Source: Nemertoderma westbladi (lineage: Eukaryota; Xenacoelomorpha; Nemertodermatida; Nemertodermatidae). From it: a DNA stretch of 64,000 nucleotides. The stretch lies in NCBI GenBank assembly GCA_032718475.1, contig JAUCBJ010005785.1, forward strand, positions 1 through 64,000. The letters run 5' to 3'. A program made the translations under genes and the position numbers. Below the pieces are notes generated by a model that had not been told where the DNA came from, did not search any database, and saw nothing but the letters and a program-made list of their open reading frames with translations. Of this stretch, positions 10,701-22,100 are shown one piece after another (the first letter of the stretch is position 1; each line of letters begins with the position of its first letter).

Positions 10701-11451
10701 GTTGGTGCGCGAAAAATTGTTGGGTTACAAACAATTGAATAAGCCCTGAATCGAGTGGCGGGGTGTGTTTTTTTGTAAAACACATGCAAACGGTCGAAAT
10801 GACGGGTTTAAGTAAGCGCGGGAAGCCAATTTTGAAAATCGGCTGTGATTGGCTGCTACAGATCTGACGTCACTACGAAGTGCTCAGATAATTTATTGTA
10901 TTGGTTTCTATGGAGGGTGATTTTAGATCCATTTAAATACACATTTAATCTCAATAATTTCACACGTGGCTTATATCAATTGAAAGCGGAGAGTCTTGCT
11001 CGTCTTTTAACACTGCAATTAATTAAATTCATGATGAGGAACCTTGATAAAATGAACCAATTTACAATTATAAAGTCGCTGAATGCCTGACCGCACAACT
11101 GTTTGCAAAATTGCAAACAGTATTTTATCAATGTTCATGATCATGAATTTAAGTAATTGTAGTGTAAAAAGACGCGCAAGACTCTCCGCTTTCAATTGAT
11201 ATAAGCCACGTGTGAAATTATTGATCTAAAATCACCCTACTTAGAAACCAATATAAGAAATTATCCGAGCACTGCGTAGTGACGTCAAATATGTAGCAGC
11301 CAATCACTTTCCCGCGCTTGCTTAAACTCGACATTTCGACTGTTTCCACTTGTTTTTACAAAAAACACAGCCCGCCACTCGTTTCTGGGCAGGGCACCTT
11401 GTTTCACCTTATTCGATTGTTTCTAGCTAAACAATTTTTTCACGCACCAAC
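10701..11451. mobile_element. 750-bp fold-back element with about 350-bp arms
   Basis: The left arm (10701-11053) begins GTTGGTGCGCGAAAAATTGT and the right arm (11122-11451) is its reverse complement at roughly 85-90% by eye, with one 23-bp extra block in the left arm. Each arm carries a CCAAT-type ATTGGCTGCTAC followed by TGACGTCA, the cAMP-response element palindrome. The centre holds a second small hairpin, CTGTTTGCAAAATTGCAAAC. There is no ORF of note. It is most likely a non-autonomous fold-back transposon; a 22-G run (11454-11475) abuts its right end. Confidence 0.8.
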
Positions 11452-11475
11452 GCGGGGGGGGGGGGGGGGGGGGGG

Positions 11476-12567
11476 TGGGTGGGGCGGTTCATTTTAGAAA
11501 TTTTTAGATCGTACCTCACAATTTTGATGGTACAAGGGTGGCAATGCAACCATCATTTTTGGTGCTATTTTGTTCCCCTAGGACGATAATAATAAATTTT
11601 GCGTTTGGGTTGATAATTCTGAACGTATATTGGTTTTCGAGGTCGCTGATCAAGATGAAACTGGTTATAAATATTTCTGGTAATGCAAACGCAATTTTGG
11701 TGCCATTCTGGCGCCCCAGAACGAAAAATACAAGTAGCACAAAATTATAAGCTGTTCAATTTTACCTTTGGTTTGGTAATTCTGAACCTATTTTACTTTT
11801 CGAGGTCGCTGATCACGAGATCACGATACAACTCGTCATGAATCAATCGTGGTAACATACAACGATAATTTTTGGTGCTTGTCTGTTGGGACGAAAAATA
11901 CAAGTAGGATATAATTTCAAACGACAAAAAATTGGTTGGATAATACGATATTTTTGAGTGTCATATTCGTGATCTGCGTGACAGAAAACCCATAATATCT
12001 AAAAATCAGGTTGATTTTCTAATGATTTTTGTTTATCAAATTTGTGCTACTTGTATTTTTCGTGCCGCACATTGACACATATCCAAAAATGCCCTAAACA
12101 ACAATGTACGATATATTTCAGTGTCATATTCGACGAGATCAGCATCCCAAAAAACCTACATGGTCATAAAATCAATTTGATTTTGTGTTAATTTTTCATT
12201 ATCTTATTTGCACTAGGCCTACTTGTTTTTTTCGTGCCCCTAGCCCTGATGGCATATTCAAATTACCCAAAATTTTCTCGAATGTTGTATTTGAGTTCAA
12301 TAATCGCGACCAGTGTCCAAAAAAACCGCTACATACCGCAAATAAATTAATCTTAGTGAATTATAAAAACTTTTGAAAATTATAGCACGAAAAATACTGG
12401 AGATGGGTGCCAGAAAGGAACCACAGCACGAAAACTATCATAGCCATGTGAATGGCGTTTGCTCTGTTGGATAGCCAATTAAATTTTAGGAAAAGTCACA
12501 AAATCTCAGTTTTCCCAACAAACCTGACTCAAAGATACAGATAAATTACAAAAAGATAAAATGACAA
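11476..12567. repeat. Diverged direct and inverted repeats around ACGAAAAATACAAGTAG
   Basis: The block TTCGAGGTCGCTGATCA with flanking TAATTCTGAACST occurs twice about 165 bp apart (near 11637 and 11800). ACGAAAAATACAAGTAG occurs forward near 11721 and 11893 and inverted near 12048 and 12217. The whole stretch looks like an old palindromic or multimerised element; no coding capacity is supported. A 19-C run follows at 12568-12586. Confidence 0.45.
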
Positions 12568-12586
12568 CCCCCCCCCCCCCCCCCCC

Positions 12587-12917
12587 AGGGCCAAAATAGG
12601 GTTAAGTAACTAACTACATTCCAGGTAAGAGGTGACGGTGTAGTTTACGGACACCAGTGTAAAAATTTAGGCGCCTACACAAAAAACATTTATATCACGA
12701 CCATATATAGCCCGAACAATAGACAGACACCAAGAAAATGTAGTGTGGATAATTCCAAAACATTTTTATACAGTCTGGGAAGTTAGTTATAAGTAACAGT
12801 GAGAAATGTTGCATTGTGACACGTCTTCAGTATACTTCCGGTTGATAATACATCGTTAAATTGTATGTTTTCGTAGCAACTTTAAGTTTGTGATCAACTT
12901 CATTCATTGGCTCGCGT
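12587..12917. other. Non-coding spacer
   Basis: No gene or repeat was recognised here, downstream of the second Shisa/CYYR1-like gene. Confidence 0.35.
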
Positions 12918-13130
12918 TTACACAGCTCGCACCATCCGCTCAGTGTCCCCATTGGGTACACCGGCTCCGGTCACTATCATGTTGTGTTGGACATTTGTTG
13001 TAGACCGTCGACAACAGCAGCACCAACAACAAAGGCAACATAACAGGATGAGAACAATAGATCCACAAGCAATCCCAATTATCGCACTTACCGCAAGGCC
13101 TCCAGCTGCAACTGAACCCGACCCATCCAT
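12918..13130 (-). CDS. Shisa/CYYR1-like small membrane protein, C-terminal exon
   Basis: The 70-residue minus-strand frame has a membrane segment (residues 8-30, GLAVSAIIGIACGSIVLILL), a dense Cys cluster (CCLCCWCCCC, 31-40), then RRSTTNV and a short tail. The CCCCRRxTTNVxxxxMxV stretch matches the gene at 6909-7324, so the two are paralogues on the same strand about 6 kb apart. A Cys-rich ectodomain is missing from this exon. A signal-peptide-like frame, MLTIIIPPVLLCLLLKC, starts at 13447 on the same strand and may be exon 1, but no phase-consistent join was found. The ATG is preceded by an in-frame stop, so the frame either starts there or is entered by splicing inside the first ten codons. 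Cys residues next to the membrane are probable palmitoylation sites (inference). Confidence 0.55.
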   Translation of the reverse strand: MDGSGSVAAGGLAVSAIIGIACGSIVLILLCCLCCWCCCCRRSTTNVQHNMIVTGAGVPNGDTERMVRAV

Positions 13131-14364
13131 TATTTATTTCTGTTAATGAATACCTCGAGCTAAACACTTAATACTATTAATATTAAGAATCAGTAGGTAG
13201 TTTTATTCAGTTAACAATTCCTGTTATTATATATCACTAAACTGACATGGAAATTGAAAACTGAAATATAATTATTGAATTGATTGGTCTGACCTTGTGT
13301 GTTGTCCCTTGGATATCCGTCAATGTGACCAGATTCGAGCTACATATAAATACCGGTCCATTAGGTTTTTGCACTAAATGATTGAATGAGGATTCGGCAC
13401 TTCAGTAATAGACATAACAGTACCGGTGGTATAATAATGGTCAGCATACAAGTGAGTGGCATCACTAGGTCAGTCCGATACCCTTAATATACTTTGAGCC
13501 TTAATTTATAATGTTATGAGTGGAGATTATGGTAGAAATCGAAAAGTACTACACTGTTCCTACTACATGTGCTTACTACAGACTACGGCGTAGACAATAC
13601 ACAGGGCGGGAATGCTAGACCATCTATCGCGTTAATGCGTCAAGTGTAATATTTTAATTATTATTATATGTAATAATGTTAACTTAAATGTATATTAATA
13701 TTTTAATAACGAACAGAACTTAATGCTTATTCAATTGCCGCGCTCTCCCTACAAACTAACTTATACCAAATAATACCAACCCTTTACATTATTCTAAATT
13801 ACCGTTGGGGGGGGGGGGGGGGGGGGGGGAGTCTGAAAGAATAAGTAAATACTGTAGGCCTAAGGTGATAATTAAATAACGGGTATACCACCCCATGTTA
13901 CTTACATGAGACAAGAACGTATCTCTTTATACTATAGCAGATACAAAGAGCATGGAAATTAATATGATGAAAGCCCCACCCAACCAAACATTTGAATAGC
14001 AAGATGTTTATTACAACTCTGTTAATTTCCTAACAAGCACTCAGACTGAACTGGCATTGACCTAAGGATGCAATAATAAGGTAATAAGGTGAGAAGTTAT
14101 TCATCTGACTGTCTTGGACTCGAAGTAGCCTTCTATAATTATATTACTTTATTATATTACTGTATTTGTCAATTTTAAACCTGTGACGGCTTTACTGTAA
14201 CCGCCATATTTTCATTTCTGGGGTTAACATTTGTACTTCACTCAGAAATGGCATTCTGTGGGTTGCATTTTCACTTCATCATTACATAGCAACACTCTTA
14301 TTTTTTTATTTATTTTACAAACTCCACTGTTTAAATTCGTGAACGTATTAAAGTTAGTTTTGGG
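13131..14364. other. Mostly non-coding; possible signal-peptide exon and G-run
   Basis: 13361-13447 on the minus strand encodes a 28-residue frame with a hydrophobic N-terminus, a candidate first exon of the gene at 12918. A 23-G run occupies 13807-13829. Nothing else was recognised. Confidence 0.4.
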
Positions 14365-14547
14365 CAAATGAAGAATACAAGGCTTTCTCTTTTCGGTCGG
14401 AATTAGATTGAAAATTTATATATGAAGAATTTTTATTATTTAAATTTATCCTTATAAGTGATTTATAACGCTTATTTATATCTTATAAACGTTTACAGCC
14501 CTTCTGTAACCTGCGTTTTTAGTGAAAACCAGGTATCCTTCACATGG
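14365..14547. mobile_element. MITE family A, copy 1
   Basis: This starts near ATGAAGAATACAAGG and ends with AACCAGGTATCCTTCACATG, i.e. inverted ends of the type CCCATGTGAAGAATACCAGG. The interior has TTTTCGGTCG, TATATATGAAGA, GCTTATTT and CAGCCCTTCTGTAACCTG blocks shared with the copies at 14600-14850, 28042-28310 and 34270-35105. It is non-coding and about 180 bp. Confidence 0.7.
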
Positions 14548-14599
14548 TAATATATCATCAGAAAGTGTGGATTACTGTGCCGTTAGTTATTTAGTATCG

Positions 14600-14850
14600 C
14601 CCATGTTAAGAATACCAGGATTTCACTTTTCGGTCGACTTTTTATTGGAATTTTATAAGAAGATTTTTTTTTTTTTTTAATTAATTGTTTTATGGCGCTT
14701 ATTTCTGTCTTATAACCTGTACATCTAATAATTCGTTTATTGTTTTGATTAAATTCAGCCCTTCTGTAACCTGTGGTTTTTGGTGAAAACCAAAACAGTA
14801 ACTGCAAAGTGAAATATAACGGCAGAAAGTCTGGTATTCTTCACATGGGC
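14600..14850. mobile_element. MITE family A, copy 2
   Basis: The copy runs from CCCATGTTAAGAATACCAGG to GGTATTCTTCACATGGG. It carries TTTTCGGTCGACTTTTTATT and the TTTATTGTTTTGATTAAATT module. The end region GCAAAGTGAAATATAACGGC also follows the copy at 35.1 kb, so the full-length element is somewhat longer than the smallest copies. Confidence 0.75.
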
Positions 14851-14931
14851 CTTTAGTATTGTAAATGGTGTAGCAAATATTTATTCTAGATTTTATTTTG
14901 AAAATTAAAACTAACGCTATTTGTATTATCA

Positions 14932-15935
14932 GAAGGATACGCAAGGAGAAGGCATGGGCAGCGTTAAATAGTCTGTTTGGAAGTGCCATAGAATAAAACG
15001 GAACCTTAAGGTTCGATTATTTACGGCAGTAGTAGTACCAGTACTCTTATGTGAGTCCATGCTGGGCTCTAACTGCAGAGGATACCAAATCTCTGGATGA
15101 TAATTGATGTTAACGACATACTGACTAACAGGGGGTTGGTATGTATATATTAAATTAAATTAAAGGAAGAACAGGAGTCTTACACCCCCAATAAAAAATA
15201 TAGAATCAGGACATTTAGCCCAAAATATTTCTCGACCCCTAGGGTCATCGAAAGAACAACAAACACACAAACACAAACACAAACAAATATAAATACATGC
15301 TAAACATACAGGTATTGTCATATATTTTCTTATAGAATATAGGCTTAGCTATTGTGCAGTTTATTAACGGTATCATTTAGTGTATGGCGGGTAGGCTTAG
15401 GGTTAGGGTTGCGACACATACCTGTATGTTTAGCATGTATTTATATTTGTTTGTGTTTGTGTGTTTGTTGTTCTTTCGATGACCCTAGGGGTCGAGAAAT
15501 ATTTTGGGCTAAATGTCCTGATTCTATATTTTTTATTGGGGGTGTAAGACTCCTGTTCTTCCTTTAATTTAATTTAAAAATCTCTGGATGGCACTTTCAC
15601 AAGAATGGTGCGCCGGGTTCATTGTGTCAAGTACAATGAAAACATCTCCAATCAGACTCTATAGAACCTTGGATGTATTTTATTAGTCTCCCCTAGCTTG
15701 ATACTTGAATGGAACCGCCTCCGCTTTGTAGGACATTCCTTTCGCCGTGAGGACCAGCCAGTGCATAATCTTGTGCTATGGCGGTCCCATGGAGTGAATA
15801 AGCATGGTGGACAGTTCATGACTTTCTTGAGACGCATCTTAAAGGACAATAACCTTAAAGATGCGAATGATCTATCAAATATCATGGGTGATAGGGAGTT
15901 GTGGAGACGCAATTTTGTCGACAAGCTCTTCAATT
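14932..15935 (+). mobile_element. LINE C-terminal fragment, split by a fold-back insertion
   Basis: 14932-15099 and 15578-15935 are plus-strand parts of the same ORF2 C-terminal region as the copy at 8963-9643 (GRRLRF-type FVGHSFRREDQPVHNLVLW, FMTFLRRILKD, IMGDRELWRRN). They are separated by a 478-bp inserted element (15100-15577) flanked by the 13-bp repeat AAATCTCTGGATG. The first part shares a deletion-bearing stretch (GCAGCGTTAAATAGTCTGT) with the copy at 33.2 kb, so these two form a subfamily. It is inactive. Confidence 0.8.
15100..15577. mobile_element. Fold-back element with nearly identical 160-bp arms
   Basis: The left arm (15150-15315) and right arm (15418-15577) are reverse complements that differ, as far as can be read, only by one extra 6-bp ACACAA unit in the left arm. 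The ends read TTAAATTAAATTAAAGGAAG. The 100-bp loop contains TTAGGGTTAGGGTT. The 13-bp repeat AAATCTCTGGATG on each side is LINE sequence and marks a target-site duplication, although 50 bp of extra sequence lies between the left copy and the left arm. The near-identity of the arms suggests a young insertion or ongoing arm homogenisation. Confidence 0.8.
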
Positions 15936-16195
15936 ATCCTTCTAAGTGCCAAAATGGGCTCCATGGTCCCACGACCTTTACGGAACCCATTCTTATTTCC
16001 ACGGAGCAGTCTCTCAATGGGATCCCTGATGCGATTTAATAGAATTCTATTGTATAGCTTTGAAGCAATCGAGATCAATGAGATTCCCCGAAAAGAACCA
16101 TAGAGTGTTAGGTTGCCCTTCTTGGGAACTGGCACCAACTTATTTGTTTTCATTTCTTGTGGGACTCTTGTTGTTCGGTACATGTCTACTATGAT
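15936..16195 (-). mobile_element. LINE reverse-transcriptase fingers region, inverted
   Basis: The minus strand reads MYRTTRVPQEMKTNKLVPVP, then GISLISIASKLYNRILLNRI and NGFRKGRGTMEPILALRRII, which are the first conserved blocks of a non-LTR reverse transcriptase. It meets the plus-strand C-terminal fragment head-on at about 15935, so the order is not that of a simple insertion. The element runs into the 69-bp array at its upstream side. Confidence 0.8.
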
Positions 16196-19100
16196 GGGAT
16201 AGATGAGCTTCAGTACACTATGGACAGCACACTACTGTACAGTTCTACATTACACACAAGTACTTTAAACAATAAGGGTCAGCACACCAAGGACAGCACC
16301 CTACTGTACGGTTCTACATTACACACAAGTACGTTAAACAATTAGGGCCAGCACACCAAGGACAGCACCCTACTGTACGGTTCTACATTACACACAAGTA
16401 CGTTAAACAATTCGGGACAGCACACCATGGACAGCATCCTACTGTACAGTTCTACATTACACACAAGTACGTTAAACAATTAGGGCCAGCACACCAAGGA
16501 CAGCACCCTACTGTACAGTTCTACATTACATATAAGTACGTTAAACAATTCGGGACAGCACACCAAGGACAGCACCCTACTGTACAGTTCTACATTACAC
16601 ACAAGTACGTTAAACAATTAGGGCCAGCACACCAAGGACAGCACCCTACTGTACAGTTCTACATTACACACATGTACTTTAAACAATTAGGGTCAGCACA
16701 CCAAGGACAGCACCCTACTGTACGGTTCTACATTACACACAAGTACGTTAAACAATTAGGGTCAGCACACCAAGGACAGCGCCCTACTGTACAGTTCTAC
16801 ATTACACACAAGTACGTTAAACAATTCAGGTCAGCACACCAAGGACAGCACCCTACTGTACGGTTCTACATTACACACGAGTACGTTAAACAATTCGGGT
16901 CAGTACACTATGGACAGCACCCTACTGTACAATTCTACATTACACACAAGCACGTTAAACATTTAGGGTCAGCACACCAAGGACAGCACCCTACTCTACA
17001 GTTCTATATTACACACAAGTACGTTAAACAATTCGGGACAGCACACCAAGGACAGCACCCTACTGTACAGTTCTACATTACACACAAGTACGTTAAACAA
17101 TTCGGGACAGCACACCAAGGACAGCACCCTACTGTACAGTTCTACATTACACACGAGTACGTTAAACAATTCGGGTCAGTACACTATGGACAGCACCCTA
17201 CTGTACAATTCTACATTACACACAAGCACGTTAAACATTTAGGGTCAGCACACCAAGGACAGCACCCTACTCTACAGTTCTACATTACACACAAGTACGT
17301 TAAACAATTCGGGACAGCACACCAAGGACAGCACCCTACTGTACAGTTCTACATTACACACAAGTACGTTAAACAATTCGGGACAGCACACCAAGGACAG
17401 CACCCTACTGTACAGTTCTACATTACACACAAGTACGTTAAACAATTCGGGACAGCACACCATGGACAGCACCCTACTCTACAGTTCTACATTACACACA
17501 AGTATGTTAAACAATTCGGGACAGCACACCAAGGACAGCACCCTACTGTACAGTTCTACATTACATATAAGTACGTTAAACAATTCGGGACAGCACACCA
17601 AGGACAGCACCCTACTGTACAGTTCTACATTACACACAAGTACGTTAAACAATTCGGGACAGCACACCATGGACAGCACCCTACTCTACAGTTCTACATT
17701 ACACACAAGTATGTTAAACAATTCGGGACAGCACACCAAGGACAGCACCCTACTGTACAGTTCTACATTACATATAAGTACGTTAAACAATTCGGGACAG
17801 CACACCAAGGACAGCACCCTACTGTACAGTTCTACATTACACACAAGTATGTTAAACAATTCGGGACAGCACACCAAGGACAGCACCCTACTGTACGGTT
17901 CTACATTACACACAAGTACGTTAAACAATTAGGGTCAGCACACCAAGGACAGCACCCTACTGTACGGTTCTACATTACACACAAGTATGTTAAACAATTC
18001 GGGACAGCACACCAAGGACAGCACACTACTGTACAGTTCTACATTACACACAAGTACGTTAAACAATTCGGGACAGCACACCAAGGACAGCACCCTACTG
18101 TACAGTTCTACATTACACACAAGTATGTTAAACAATTCGGGACAGCACACCAAGGACAGCACACTACTGTACAGTTCTACATTACACACAAGTACGTTAA
18201 ACAATTCGGGACAGCACACCAAGGACAGCACCCTACTGTACGGTTCTACATTACACACAAGTACGTTAAACAATTCGGGTCAGCACACCAAGGACAGCAC
18301 CCTACTCTACAGTTCTACATTACACACAAGTACGTTAAACAATTCAGGTCAGCACACCAAGGACAGCACCCTACTGTACGGTTCTACATTACACACGAGT
18401 ACGTTAAACAATTCGGGACAGCACACCAAGGACAGCACCCTACTGTACAGTTCTACATTACACACAAGTACGTTAAACAATTCGGGACAGCACACTAAGG
18501 ACAGCACCCTACTCTACAGTTCTACATTACACACAAGTATGTTAAACAATTCGGGACAGCACACTAAGGACAGCACCCTACTCTACAGTTCTACATTACA
18601 CACAAGTATGTTAAACAATTCGGGACAGCACACCAAGGACAGCACCCTACTGTACAGTTCTACATTACACACAAGTACGTTAAACAATTCGGGACAGCAC
18701 ACCAAGGACAGCACCCTACTGTACAGTTCTACATTACACACAAGTACGTTAAACAATTCGGGACAGCACACCAAGGACAGCACCCTACTGTACAGTTCTA
18801 CATTACACACAAGTACGTTAAACAATTCGGGACAGCACACCAAGGACAGCACCCTACTCTACAGTTCTACATTACACACAAGTATGTTAAACAATTCGGG
18901 ACAGCACACCAAGGACAGCACACTACTGTACAGTTCTACATTACACACAAGTACGTTAAACAAGTCGGGTCAGCACACCAAGGACAGCACCCTACTGTAC
19001 AGTTCTACATTACTCACAAGTACGTTAAACAATTAGGGCCAGCACACCAAGGACAGCACCCTACTGTACAGTTCTACATTACACACAAGTATGTTAAACA

Positions 19101-22100
19101 ATTCGGGACAGCACACCAAGGACAGCACCCTACTGTACAGTTCTACATTACACACAAGTACGTTAAACAATTCGGGTCAGCACACCAAGGACAGCACCCT
19201 ACTGTACAGTTCTACATTACACACAAGTACGTTAAACAATTCGGGTCAGCACACCAAGGACAGCACCCTACTGTACAGTTCTACATTACACACAAGTACG
19301 TTAAACAATTCGGGACAGCACACCAAGGACAGCACCCTACTGTACAGTTCTACATTACACACAAGTATGTTAAACAATTCGGGACAGCACACCAAGGACA
19401 GCACCCTACTGTACAGTTCTACATTACACACAAGTACGTTAAACAATTCGGGACAGCACACCAAGGACAGCACCCTACTGTACAGTTCTACATTACACAC
19501 AAGTACGTTAAACAATTCGGGACAGCACACCAAGGACAGCACCCTACTGTACAGTTCTACATTACACACAAGTATGTTAAACAATTCGGGACAGCACACC
19601 AAGGACAGCACCCTACTGTACAGTTCTACATTACACACAAGTATGTTAAACAATTCGGGACAGCACACCAAGGACAGCACCCTACTGTACAGTTCTACAT
19701 TACACACAAGTACGTTAAACAATTATGGTCAGCACACCATGGACAGCACCCTACTGTACAGTTCTACATTACACACAAGTATGTTAAACAATTCGGGACA
19801 GCACACCAAGGACAGCACCCTACTGTACAGTTCTACATTACACACAAGTACGTTAAACAATTCGGGACAGCACACCAAGGACAGCACCCTACTGTACAGT
19901 TCTACATTACACACAAGTACGTTAAACAATTCGGGACAGCACACCAAGGACAGCACCCTACTGTACAGTTCTACATTACACACAAGTACGTTAAACAATT
20001 CGGGACAGCACACCAAGGACAGCACCCTACTGTACAGTTCTACATTACACACAAGTATGTTAAACAATTCGGGACAGCACACCAAGGACAGCACCCTACT
20101 GTACAGTTCTACATTACACACAAGTATGTTAAACAATTCGGGACAGCACACCAAGGACAGCACCCTACTGTACAGTTCTACATTACACACAAGTACGTTA
20201 AACAATTATGGTCAGCACACCATGGACAGCACCCTACTGTACAGTTCTACATTACACACAAGTACGTTAAACAATTATGGTCAGCACACCATGGACAGCA
20301 CACTACTGTACAGTTCTACATTACACACAAGTACGTTAAACAATTATGGTCAGCCCACCATGGACAGCACCCTACTGTACAGTTCTACATTACACACAAG
20401 TACGTTAAACAATTCGGGAAAGCACACCAAGGACAGCACCCTACTGTACAGTTCTACATTACACACAAGTATGTTAAACAATTCGGGACAGCACACCAAG
20501 GACAGCACCCTACTGTACAGTTCTACATTACACACAAGTACGTTAAACAATTATGGTCAGCCCACCATGGACAGCACCCTACTGTACAGTTCTACATTAC
20601 ACACAAGTACGTTAAACAATTCGGGAAAGCACACCAAGGACAGCACCCTACTGTACAGTTCTACATTACACACAAGTACGTTAAACAATTCGGGACAGCA
20701 CACCAAGGACAGCACCCTACTGTACAGTTCTACATTACACACAAGTACGTTAAACAATTCGGGACAGCACACCAAGGACAGCACCCTACTGTACAGTTCT
20801 ACATTACACACAAGTACGTTAAACAATTATGGTCAGCCCACCATGGACAGCACCCTACTGTACAGTTCTACATTACACACAAGTACGTTAAACAATTCGG
20901 GAAAGCACACCAAGGACAGCACCCTACTGTACAGTTCTACATTACACACAAGTATGTTAAACAATTCGGGACAGCACACCAAGGACAGCACCCTACTGTA
21001 CAGTTCTACATTACACACAAGTACGTTAAACAATTATGGTCAGCCCACCATGGACAGCACCCTACTGTACAGTTCTACATTACACACAAGTACGTTAAAC
21101 AATTCGGGAAAGCACACCAAGGACAGCACCCTACTGTACAGTTCTACATTACACACAAGTACGTTAAACAATTATGGTCAGCCCACCATGGACAGCACCC
21201 TACTGTACAGTTCTACATTACACACAAGTACGTTAAACAATTATGGTCAGCCCACCATGGACAGCACCCTACTGTACAGTTCTACATTACACACAAGTAC
21301 GTTAAACAATTCGGGAAAGCACACCAAGGACAGCACCCTACTGTACAGTTCTACATTACACACAAGTATGTTAAACAATTCGGGACAGCACACCAAGGAC
21401 AGCACCCTACTGTACAGTTCTACATTACACACAAGTACGTTAAACAATTATGGTCAGCCCACCATGGACAGCACCCTACTGTACAGTTCTACATTACACA
21501 CAAGTACGTTAAACAATTCGGGAAAGCACACCAAGGACAGCACCCTACTGTACAGTTCTACATTACACACAAGTATGTTAAACAATTCGGGACAGCACAC
21601 CAAGGACAGCACCCTACTGTACAGTTCTACATTACACACAAGTACGTTAAACAATTCGGGACAGCACACCAAGGACAGCACCCTACTGTACAGTTCTACA
21701 TTACACACAAGTACGTTAAACAATTATGGTCAGCACACCATGGACAGCACACTACTGTACAGTTCTACATTACACACAAGTACGTTAAACAATTATGGTC
21801 AGCCCACCATGGACAGCACCCTACTGTACAGTTCTACATTACACACAAGTACGTTAAACAATTCGGGACAGCACACCAAGGACAGCACCCTACTGTACAG
21901 TTCTACATTACACACAAGTACGTTAAACAATTATGGTCAGCCCACCATGGACAGCACCCTACTGTACAGTTCTACATTACACACAAGTACGTTAAACAAT
22001 TCGGGAAAGCACACCAAGGACAGCACCCTACTGTACAGTTCTACATTACACACAAGTATGTTAAACAATTCGGGACAGCACACCAAGGACAGCACCCTAC

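Noticed and set aside
15400-15414. Telomeric repeats (TTAGGGTTAGGGTT)
   Set aside because: Only two units, inside the loop of a fold-back element; no evidence of an interstitial telomere.
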